NCBI GenBank assembly: GCA_018830415.1
Contig: JAHJSJ010000186.1
Coordinates: forward strand, 1-8,518
Reading direction: 5' to 3'
Length of the DNA: 8,518 nt
Source of the DNA: Alphaproteobacteria bacterium
GTDB lineage: Bacteria > Pseudomonadota > Alphaproteobacteria > Sphingomonadales > Sphingomonadaceae
The position numbers were made by a program, and so were the translations under genes. Below are positions 1 through 4,817 of the stretch, one piece after another (the first letter of the stretch is position 1; the number at the start of each line of letters is the position of its first letter). Under the pieces are notes generated by a model. It saw only the letters and a list, made by a program, of their open reading frames with translations. It did no database searches and was not told the DNA's origin.

Positions 1-459
1 AGCAGAACCGCACTTGCTGGCCTGTGCCTTGCCGCGTTCGGCGCCGGCGCAGCCCAGGCCGCCGCCTATATCAAGTTTGACGGGGTGGACGGCGAATCCA
101 AGGTCGAGGTCCAGTGGAAGGTCGAGGAAGCCGACAAAGCAACGCCCGGTGCGGGCAGGCCCGCCACGCGCCCTGCCGCAACCGATCTCGCCGCGCCGTC
201 ACGCGAGCCTGAGGCCACCTCGCTGCTGCTGCCTGCGGTGCAGAAGGTGCGCGAAGCCGCCGCCGCCCGCCCGCGCGGCATGGCCTGCACCCCCGGCGCG
301 ACCTTGCGCAACCTCACCATCCGCGACGATCAGACCGCGCAGATCGTGCGCGTGCCCGAAGCGACGGTGACCGGCTGCACCGCCGAGCAGATTTCGCTCA
401 ATTTTGCCAAGGTGGAAGCGACGGGCCCGATGCGCCCGCGCGCACGCGCGCGCCGGTAA
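1..459 (+). CDS. Exported Hcp-like protein, 5' end outside window
   Basis: Frame 1 is open from the first base to TAA at 457-459 (152 codons), so the start codon lies upstream of the window. The first 20 visible residues look like the end of a Sec signal peptide: a hydrophobic stretch LAGLCLAAFGAG followed by an AQA cleavage motif. The mature protein would begin AAYIKFDGVDGES and ends near ISLNFAKVE. Both resemble the conserved N- and C-terminal strands of Hcp-type (T6SS tube) proteins, but the middle is Ala/Pro/Arg-rich and Hcp homology there is not evident by eye. Two cysteines (in RGMACTPG and VTGCTAEQ) could form a disulfide in the periplasm. No other secretion gene is visible. The coding frame and export are fairly secure; the Hcp relationship is an inference from short motifs. 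The very basic tail (RPRARARR) is unusual. Confidence 0.7.
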   Translation, partial: SRTALAGLCLAAFGAGAAQAAAYIKFDGVDGESKVEVQWKVEEADKATPGAGRPATRPAATDLAAPSREPEATSLLLPAVQKVREAAAARPRGMACTPGATLRNLTIRDDQTAQIVRVPEATVTGCTAEQISLNFAKVEATGPMRPRARARR

Positions 460-502
460 GAACCGCGTCCCGACCGGAAAGCGGTCGTATGGCGGCAGGA
501 TA

Positions 503-554
503 GCCATCTCCCCTCGCGGGAGAGGGGCGGGAGAGCGGGCCAGCCACAGGCTGG
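503..554 (-). repeat. Double-hairpin intergenic repeat, inverted copy
   Basis: Two adjacent hairpins lie just after the first gene. One is CCCCTC (510-515) pairing with GAGGGG (522-527). The other is CCAGCC (540-545) pairing with GGCTGG (549-554) around an ACA loop. Read on the minus strand, the order is a variable-sequence stem followed by a C-run/G-run stem, the same architecture as the two tandem units at 2439-2551. This copy is therefore taken as the same family in opposite orientation. A further small hairpin, CGACCG/CGGTCG (471-476 with 482-487), lies between the first gene's stop and this repeat and might help end its transcript, but it has no T-run. Confidence 0.55.
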
Positions 555-591
555 TCACGCGGCCAGACAACGTGCACGACGCCCGGCGGCG

Positions 592-681
592 CAGACGCTG
601 CACATCCTCGACGAGCCGACCACCGGCCTGCATTTCGAGGATGTGCGCAAACTGCTCGAAGTGCTGCACCGGCTGGTGGAG
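592..681 (+). pseudogene. uvrA: uvrA remnant (Walker B segment)
   Basis: Frame 1 encodes QTLHILDEPTTGLHF followed by EDVRKLLEVLHRLVE. This is the Walker B and D-loop region of the C-terminal ATPase domain of UvrA, the damage-recognition subunit of nucleotide excision repair. In an intact UvrA this is followed by a Gly-Asn segment and VVVIEHN. Here homology stops abruptly after LVE (base 681) and the frame runs into unrelated sequence with a stop at 754-756. Upstream, similarity is lost before about base 586. Only about 30 of roughly 950 UvrA codons are present, with no start, Walker A or zinc-finger region, so it is non-functional debris. The match is specific because ILDEPTTGLHF is characteristic of UvrA rather than of general ABC proteins. 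It probably marks an old duplication or rearrangement junction. Confidence 0.85.
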
Positions 682-693
682 GGGCACGCGCGG

Positions 694-716
694 TTTTCCG
701 AACGCCCCCTCCCGCT
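694..716 (+). repeat. Left copy of 23-bp imperfect direct repeat
   Basis: Bases 694-716 match 2699-2721 in the same orientation at 21 of 23 positions: TTTTCC, three bases of which the outer two differ, then an identical 14-bp core CGCCCCCTCCCGCT. The two copies bracket the low-GC restriction-modification cassette and its adjoining repeat block. The core is C-rich, so chance similarity is not excluded. Confidence 0.5.
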
Positions 717-761
717 TCTCTCATTCTCACAAAAGGCATCTATGGACTTGGGATAGACATT

Positions 762-770
762 GAGGACAGG
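762..770 (+). promoter_or_regulatory. Shine-Dalgarno for TTG-started methyltransferase
   Basis: GAGGACAGG lies 5 bases ahead of the TTG at 776 and resembles a Shine-Dalgarno sequence. The nearest in-frame ATG (806) has no purine-rich stretch at the right distance. This favours the TTG start. Confidence 0.5.
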
Positions 771-775
771 TTGAC

Positions 776-1453
776 TTGTACGCGCCCTTTGTCCACGGTC
801 ACCTTATGTTCCAACCTGAGCAAACGCCCGCCGAAAGCCTGCTTGCGAAAGCCGCAAAGGGCAAATTCGCCACAGTTTTGGCTGACCCGCCATGGCAGTT
901 CCAGAATCGCACCGGGAAGGTGGCGCCGGAGCATCGGCGGCTTTCGCGATATGGGACGATGGCACTCGAGGAAATATGTGACCTTCCGGTGCACCAGATT
1001 ACTGCCGATCCTGCGCACCTTTATTTGTGGGTTCCGAACGCCTTGCTTCCAGAGGGGTTGAAGGTGATGGACGCTTGGGGCTTTCGCTACATTTCGAATA
1101 TCGTCTGGCACAAGGTTCGAAAGGATGGCGGCTCTGACGGTCGCGGTGTGGGCTTTTACTTCCGAAACGTCACTGAGATTTTGCTTTTCGGTGTCAGGGG
1201 TAAAAACGCACGCACACTTGACCCAGGACGCAGCCAAGTAAACATGATCCAGTCACGGAAACGTGAGCACAGCCGCAAGCCTGATGAGCAATACAAAATT
1301 ATTGAGGAATGCAGCTGGGGTCCGAGGATAGAGCTTTTCAGCCGTGGAACCCGTCTTGGCTGGACAGTTTGGGGTAATCAAGCTGATGACGACTATCGGC
1401 CCGATTGGCAGACATATGCGTATAACAGCGCGCTAGATGTGGCGGCAGAATGA
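776..1453 (+). CDS. MT-A70-family adenine DNA methyltransferase
   Basis: Predicted 225-residue S-adenosylmethionine-dependent N6-adenine methyltransferase, the modification half of a type II restriction-modification pair. The catalytic motif DPPW is at residues 37-40, preceded by the strand FATVLA. Other MT-A70 hallmarks follow in order: HLYLWVPNALLPEGL (about 81-95), YISNIVWHK (105-113), GVGFYFRNVTEILLFG (124-139), the REHSRKPDEQY block (163-173) and IELFSRGTRLGWTVWGNQ (185-202). The length suits a stand-alone prokaryotic MT-A70 enzyme with no separate target-recognition domain visible. TTG 776 is chosen because of the GAGGACAGG upstream; ATG 806 is the alternative and would leave all motifs intact. 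Its stop overlaps the endonuclease start by 4 bp, which suggests translational coupling. GC is lower than in the flanking core genes, consistent with acquisition by transfer. MT-A70 proteins can also be orphan or RNA-directed, but the partner gene argues for DNA modification. Confidence 0.9.
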   Translation: MYAPFVHGHLMFQPEQTPAESLLAKAAKGKFATVLADPPWQFQNRTGKVAPEHRRLSRYGTMALEEICDLPVHQITADPAHLYLWVPNALLPEGLKVMDAWGFRYISNIVWHKVRKDGGSDGRGVGFYFRNVTEILLFGVRGKNARTLDPGRSQVNMIQSRKREHSRKPDEQYKIIEECSWGPRIELFSRGTRLGWTVWGNQADDDYRPDWQTYAYNSALDVAAE

Positions 1454-2211
1454 GTGGCTCGGAGGTTAGTTCGCCAGCGAGTGAGCCAGGGCGTTTGGAC
1501 GACGTTTCGACAGGGAAAGCCGCAGATCATCCTGATCTGGTGGGAGCGCATTTCCCTGCCGAGCTACAAGATAAATTTGAGATTTTCAGTTATCGAAATG
1601 CGGCATCCATCCTTGCAACAAGTTTCCCCAACCACTTTGCTGACATCATTCAAGCGCTTGCAGATTTTTCGATATCTACGACCATGATCCGAACTCCGGG
1701 CGGGAGTAAAGGCCCAATAGCCAAGTACGTCGATACGCTATTTACAGAGCAAGACGGCTGGCGAGAGACCCGAATTTCAGCAGACCTTCAGGTAAAGTTG
1801 CTTGACGCGAAAAAGACAGACCATGTCATTCAAGAGTATATCCGCGCCGGTTTCCTTGACGGACATCGGATCGATTTTCTGAATGGCCGAGTGGCGCTGG
1901 ACCTTGAATGGAACAGCAAAGACCAGACCTATGATCGCGACCTTTACGCATTCTCTGCTTTCTATGATGCGGGAGCGATTGATGTAGGTGTTCTGATCAC
2001 CCGCGGCTCGTCCCTCGATAACAGCTTTTTCCGAAGCTTGGGCAGTGTGTTGAGCAAGGACGGTTCAGAAGGAACGGCCGAGGTTTACAAGAAGTATGGT
2101 GCGTCAACGACTTGGATGGGTAAGTTACTTTATCGTCTCGATGCGGGTCGCAACGGTGGATGCCCGGTTTTGGCAATTGGCATAACGCCAAACTGCGTAA
2201 CGCCTGACTGA
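1450..2211 (+). CDS. BglII-family type II restriction endonuclease
   Basis: Predicted 253-residue homodimeric type II restriction enzyme. The core segment IDFLNGRVALDLEWNS places D142, D151 and E153 with the spacing D-X8-D-X-E. This coincides with the BglII active-site triad (Asp84, Glu93, Gln95 in IDFG...LVEVQ), a PD-(D/E)XK variant, so the metal-binding geometry appears conserved with acidic substitutions. It is followed by KDQTYDRDLYAFSAFYDAGAIDVGVLITRG, equivalent to the BglII stretch that ends in a VAIIITKG-like strand. The first 35 residues are Ser/Asp-rich and probably poorly ordered. ATG 1450 overlaps the methyltransferase stop as ATGA, and the next in-frame Met (residue 79) would delete conserved sequence. 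By family analogy (BglII AGATCT, BstYI RGATCY) the target may contain GATC, but the sequence cannot settle this. No controller (C) protein gene is seen. GC is markedly low in parts, for example about 43% in 1621-1680. Confidence 0.88.
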   Translation: MSGSEVSSPASEPGRLDDVSTGKAADHPDLVGAHFPAELQDKFEIFSYRNAASILATSFPNHFADIIQALADFSISTTMIRTPGGSKGPIAKYVDTLFTEQDGWRETRISADLQVKLLDAKKTDHVIQEYIRAGFLDGHRIDFLNGRVALDLEWNSKDQTYDRDLYAFSAFYDAGAIDVGVLITRGSSLDNSFFRSLGSVLSKDGSEGTAEVYKKYGASTTWMGKLLYRLDAGRNGGCPVLAIGITPNCVTPD

Positions 2212-2438
2212 CCTAGGCTTTGCTACACCCCAAATCCCCCGTACCCTCCCGCGCAGGCGTCGGCCTCTGCGCACAACCTCCCACTCCGCGCTCCGGCCCC
2301 GCCACCCACTCGCCAACCCGCGCGAGGGGCGCGCGCCATTGTGCTCGCCAATGAGCGCCTGATGCGCCCCTATCCTTAAGGGGATCGGCAGCCTCCGGTG
2401 TGATGAGTGTGGGGCGGCGGACGGATCAGCAGCGCGTG
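2212..2438. other. Gene-free stretch downstream of the endonuclease
   Basis: No convincing gene was found on either strand. GC rises again within about 60 bases of the endonuclease stop, marking the right edge of the low-GC segment. A degenerate hairpin CCCCT (2367-2371) with AGGGG (2379-2383) resembles the C-run/G-run stem of the nearby double-hairpin repeats and may be a decayed copy. No clear T-tailed terminator follows the endonuclease gene. Confidence 0.4.
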
Positions 2439-2483
2439 CCCCTCCACCACCTTCGGTGGTCCCCCTCCCCTGAAGGGGAGGAT
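2439..2483 (+). repeat. Double-hairpin intergenic repeat, unit 1
   Basis: The unit begins CCCCTCC, then holds two perfect hairpins. The first is ACCACC (2446-2451), loop TTC, GGTGGT (2455-2460). The second is CCTCCCCT (2464-2471), loop GA, AGGGGAGG (2474-2481). It ends GGAGGAT. Unit 2 lies only 10 bases downstream with the same layout. Confidence 0.8.
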
Positions 2484-2493
2484 TGCCGCGCCG

Positions 2494-2551
2494 CCCCTCC
2501 ACCATCCCGGAACAAGTCCGGGATGGTCCCCCTCCCCGTGCCGGGGAGGAT
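2494..2551 (+). repeat. Double-hairpin intergenic repeat, unit 2
   Basis: The layout is the same as unit 1, beginning CCCCTCC. The first hairpin is longer, with ACCATCCCGGA (2501-2511), loop ACAAG, TCCGGGATGGT (2517-2527), a perfect 11-bp stem. The second is CCTCCCCG (2531-2538), loop TGC, CGGGGAGG (2542-2549). It ends GGAGGAT. The two arms differ from unit 1 in matched, pairing-preserving ways. That implies that the fold, not only the sequence, is kept, as in REP-like dispersed elements. Confidence 0.8.
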
Positions 2552-2698
2552 AAATCGGGCTGCAGGCCCGCATGGGCCTCGCCCTCAAGTAGCGTAGCGA
2601 TAGGGCAACAAAAACGCCCGCCCGCAGCGACGCGCCCGTAGGGCGTGTGAGCGAGGATTTCGCATCGCGGATGCGATGCGGAACACGGGGACTCTCCA
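2552..2698. repeat. Hairpin-rich intergenic block
   Basis: No gene is supported here. Successive inverted repeats are CGCCC/GGGCG around GTA (2633-2645) and CGCATCGC/GCGATGCG with a GGAT loop (2661-2680, perfect 8-bp stem). A GGGC/GCCC pair around TGCAG lies near 2556-2568. A GTG at 2647 could extend the following gene upstream, but that would run coding sequence through the 2661-2680 hairpin and the direct repeat, so it is judged unlikely. Confidence 0.45.
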
Positions 2699-2721
2699 TT
2701 TTCCTACCGCCCCCTCCCGCT
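2699..2721 (+). repeat. Right copy of 23-bp imperfect direct repeat
   Basis: This is the same-orientation partner of 694-716 (21 of 23 identical, 14-bp identical core). It lies 45 bases upstream of the helix-turn-helix gene, so it could also be a shared promoter-region motif rather than an insertion footprint. Confidence 0.5.
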
Positions 2722-2766
2722 GATAGGCTCGGCGATCGTGTCCTCTCGCTGCCAAGGAACCGCCCG

Positions 2767-3321
2767 ATGTCCGACCTTTCGCCCCACGCTCCCGCTACCA
2801 TGCTCGCCGCGCTTGAGGCTGCTCCCGATCTTCCGCGCGCGACGCTGGCCGCGTTTGTCCAGACGCTGTCGCAGTGGGGCAATGTCCGCGCGGCGGCGGC
2901 GCAGGTGGGGGTTTCGCGGCAGCATCTCTACCGGATGCGGCGCGCCTCGGCCGAGTTTCGCGAATTGTGGGATGCCGCGCTGGTGCTCGCCCGCCCGCAG
3001 GTGGAAGAAGTGCTCGCCGACCGGGCGCTGAACGGGATGACCGAGAGCGTGTTCTACCACGGCGAGGAAGTCGCCACCCGCACCCGCTATGACGCGCGGC
3101 TGCTGCTGGCGCATCTTGGACGGCTCGACCGGCTGGAGGCCACCTTCGCGACGGGCCGCGCCGCGAAGGAGTTTGACCAGCGGTTGGGCCGGCTGCTCAA
3201 CCCGCCGGTGGTGCGCGATTGGGATGAGGACGAGGACGGGGACGACGACGCGTTCTACGCGGAAGACTTGGGCGAGGATGACTTTGATGCGGACGATTTC
3301 GCTGAGGACGGGAGCGACTGA
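2767..3321 (+). CDS. Helix-turn-helix protein with acidic C-terminal tail
   Basis: A 184-residue protein of unknown specific function. Residues about 39-58 (NVRAAAAQVGVSRQHLYRMR) form a helix-turn-helix of the Fis/terminase-small-subunit type, with a short helix, the turn at VGVS, then a recognition helix. A mostly helical middle follows (ASAEFRELWDAALVLARP; TESVFYHGEEVATRTRYDARLLLAHL). The last 34 residues (151-184) contain 20 Asp/Glu, a strongly acidic and probably disordered tail. ATG 2767 is preceded by AAGGAA (2754-2759) at 7-base spacing, much better than the upstream GTG at 2647. It resembles DNA-binding proteins related to phage terminase small subunits that occur as stand-alone genes in alphaproteobacteria, but the assignment is by eye. 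It could be a regulator. Proximity to the restriction cassette does not prove a link, since a repeat block and 555 bases separate them. GC is high, like the core genes. Confidence 0.75.
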   Translation: MSDLSPHAPATMLAALEAAPDLPRATLAAFVQTLSQWGNVRAAAAQVGVSRQHLYRMRRASAEFRELWDAALVLARPQVEEVLADRALNGMTESVFYHGEEVATRTRYDARLLLAHLGRLDRLEATFATGRAAKEFDQRLGRLLNPPVVRDWDEDEDGDDDAFYAEDLGEDDFDADDFAEDGSD

Positions 3322-3326
3322 CCGGG

Positions 3327-3348
3327 CGCCTGCGCGGGGGCGGTTTTT
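3327..3348 (+). terminator. Possible terminator between convergent genes
   Basis: A short GC stem, CGCC (3327-3330) with GGCG (3339-3342), is followed after one base by TTTTT (3344-3348), just past the stop of the helix-turn-helix gene. The stem is only 4 bp, so this is tentative. The genes on either side converge here. Confidence 0.3.
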
Positions 3349-3396
3349 ACGCTCCTGGACAGTGTCTCATGTGTCTCCTACAGCCGCCGCCCAGAG

Positions 3397-3429
3397 GATC
3401 AGCCCTCGATCAGCCTTCGATCAGCACCA
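3397..3429. repeat. Three 11-bp tandem repeats across the rlpA stop
   Basis: GATCAGCCCTC, GATCAGCCTTC and GATCAGCACCA are consecutive 11-base units. On the minus strand they cover the last codons of the RlpA-like gene (VLIEG), its TGA stop (3412-3410) and the bases just after it, with TGATC recurring in each unit. Confidence 0.6.
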
Positions 3430-3931
3430 GCTCAACCACCGCGTGTCCCGGCCCGATCAGGCCGAGTTCTTCCGCAGCGGCGCGGCTGACATCGATTTCG
3501 CGGCCTCTGGTGAACGGCCCGCGATCATTGATCCGCACCACCACGCTCTTGCCGCTCGCCGGATTGCTGACGCGCACCAGACTGCCAAACGGCAAGGTGC
3601 GGTGCGCCGCAGTCATCGCGCGGTTATCGAACACCTCGCCGCTGGCGGTGCGGCGTCCGTGGAACCTGGCGGCGTAGTATGACGCGCTGCCCCGGCCAAG
3701 CGTGGTTTCCTGCGGTGCAGAGAGCGTTTCGAAAGCGGGCGCGGGCGCGGTGACGTCGGCATCGGGCTGCACTGGCACCAATTCGATCACGGCGGCGCTG
3801 GTGGCCGGATCGATCAATGCGGTATCGGCATCGGGTGCAGCGGCGGAGGATGCGGGTAGCGGGACGATTGCGAACATCGCGGCGATCACCGCCGTCTGGA
3901 TGCTGCGGGCCTTGAGGCCATCGATGCGCAT
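3410..3931 (-). CDS. RlpA-like septal ring lytic transglycosylase
   Basis: An exported RlpA-family protein with a double-psi beta-barrel domain. Family members cleave stem-peptide-free glycan strands at the division septum. From the ATG at 3931 it has 173 residues: a signal peptide (basic start RIDGLKARS, hydrophobic TAVIAAMFAIVPLP, ASSAAA cleavage region), an Ala/Pro/Asp-rich linker, then the domain from GRGSASYYAARFHG through RTASGEVFD, AAHRTLPFGSLVRV, VVVRINDRGPFTRGREIDVS to AAEELGLIGPG. The acidic residues in TASGE and NDRGPF match the conserved active-site positions. There is no C-terminal SPOR domain and no lipobox Cys, unlike E. coli RlpA. The start is uncertain: 3931 gives a clean signal peptide, while 3943, 3994 and 4024 are in-frame alternatives without good ribosome binding sites. 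An 8-G run (3944-3951) just upstream is a possible sequencing or slippage spot. It converges with the preceding plus-strand gene. Confidence 0.82.
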   Translation of the reverse strand: MRIDGLKARSIQTAVIAAMFAIVPLPASSAAAPDADTALIDPATSAAVIELVPVQPDADVTAPAPAFETLSAPQETTLGRGSASYYAARFHGRRTASGEVFDNRAMTAAHRTLPFGSLVRVSNPASGKSVVVRINDRGPFTRGREIDVSRAAAEELGLIGPGHAVVELVLIEG

Positions 3932-4495
3932 TCCGCTTCGCATGGGGGGGGCGGATAGATCGGCGGGGGTGGAGATGGCAAACCGGCGCAGCATTTCATC
4001 GCTGGCACGGTTCAGGCGCGGCATGAAACGCCCCGGTTTCGGGATGAAGCGATGCAACCCGCACGCCGCCGGAGCCGCTGATTTGCGCTGGTTTGCAGGC
4101 CTGCGACTCGAAACCGGGAGGATGAGTTGGCGGCGCTGTTTCAGGCGGGTCAGGTCAACCGGTCCGCCCCCCAATGCAAATGGGGCCGGCATTGCTGCCG
4201 ACCCCACTCTCACCAGCGCGTGGATCCCCTGTTCCTTGCGAGACTTCTGGCGGACCTTCCGCCTCGCTGAGTTCAGGGCATACTTGGCGCCCGATGTCTG
4301 GCTCTGCTCGCCCAATCTTGCGATTGGTGTCTTGCGACTGGCGCATCAGAGTTTCGTCACCGGCGCTCGCACCGGCATCCGGCTTTCGCTTCTGCCCTGC
4401 TGCGTCTGCCAAAGCCCGCAGGCTCCGGTTTTCGCTGCCATGCGCAGCTGCCTGGCCGAGACCGCGTCCCTTTGCCGATCCGGGCTTGCGACTTT

Positions 4496-4651
4496 TCAGG
4501 CTTGCGCCATCCTTGCCACCCGTTCCGGCCAGATCACCCGGCCTGTCCGGTAAAACTGCGTCGCGTCCTTCTCAAACGAGCCCGCTTGCATTTGGCCGAG
4601 GCCTCTTCCAAGCCGTCTCTCGATGAACGCGTGGACATGTTCCACCGCCAT
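4496..4651 (-). CDS. Doubtful 51-residue ORF
   Basis: An ATG at 4651 opens a 51-codon frame ending in TGA at 4498-4496. The product begins MAVEHVHAFIERRLGRGLGQ and ends VIWPERVARMAQA, a plausible amphipathic, soluble composition. An AAGG directly abuts the ATG, too close to be a normal ribosome binding site. I do not recognise a family. A 1-base shift near its middle would join it to the 138-codon open frame mentioned for this region, so it might be the start of a frameshifted gene; equally it may be chance. Confidence 0.2.
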   Translation of the reverse strand: MAVEHVHAFIERRLGRGLGQMQAGSFEKDATQFYRTGRVIWPERVARMAQA

Positions 4652-4774
4652 CCTTGGGAATTAAATCATCAGAACTTCAAGGCCTTGCGGCGGTCTGTTC
4701 CAGTTGATCCGTGTCCCGAAGACAAGTTGAAAGTGCGCTTCAACCGGCGATCTGGCAACATCGGCAAGGCCTAG

Positions 4775-4817
4775 TTTTCCACTTTTGCCCGGATCCCCTG
4801 TGGACACGGGTGGATAA
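4775..4817. promoter_or_regulatory. Cluster of three DnaA-box-like 9-mers
   Basis: Measured against TTATCCACA: TTTTCCACT at 4775-4783 (plus strand, 7 of 9), GTGTCCACA on the minus strand at 4807-4799 (7 of 9) and TTATCCACC on the minus strand at 4817-4809 (8 of 9). Three near-matches in 43 bases are suggestive of DnaA binding, but none is perfect. A TTGACT hexamer overlaps the minus-strand box, so a DnaA-modulated promoter is another reading. Confidence 0.3.

Larger units (their letters stand above)
694..2721. mobile_element. Candidate restriction-modification island
   Basis: The interval between the two 23-bp direct repeats contains the methyltransferase/endonuclease pair plus the repeat-rich intergenic block. 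Hand counts give about 57% GC for 961-1020 and about 43% for 1621-1680, well below the flanking housekeeping genes; parts of argG (5401-5460) are near 80%. No integrase, transposase or tRNA is visible, so the means of movement is unknown. The boundaries are proposed from the repeats only. The low-GC part alone spans about 720-2215, so the inserted piece may be smaller than this interval. Confidence 0.35.

Noticed and set aside
199..687. Minus-strand open frame opposite the Hcp-like gene and uvrA remnant
   Set aside because: Antisense to a signal-peptide-bearing gene and to the UvrA piece, with no domain recognised.
740..775. Controller (C) protein gene or operator boxes for the restriction pair
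   Set aside because: There is no room for a gene ahead of the methyltransferase and no symmetric C-box was seen. The helix-turn-helix protein downstream is too large and too distant to be a typical C protein.
2439..2551. CRISPR array
   Set aside because: There are only two units, internally palindromic and of unequal length, with a 10-base separator instead of spacers. No cas gene is visible.
2376..2882. Minus-strand open frame across the repeat block
   Set aside because: It is built from the hairpin repeats and the antisense of the helix-turn-helix gene, and its Gly/Arg/Ser-rich product looks non-coding.
3702..4553. Long open frame on the plus strand opposite rlpA and the upstream gap
   Set aside because: The product is Arg/Ala/Cys-rich with no recognisable domain and lies opposite the better supported RlpA-like gene. 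It is a typical antisense shadow in GC-rich DNA.
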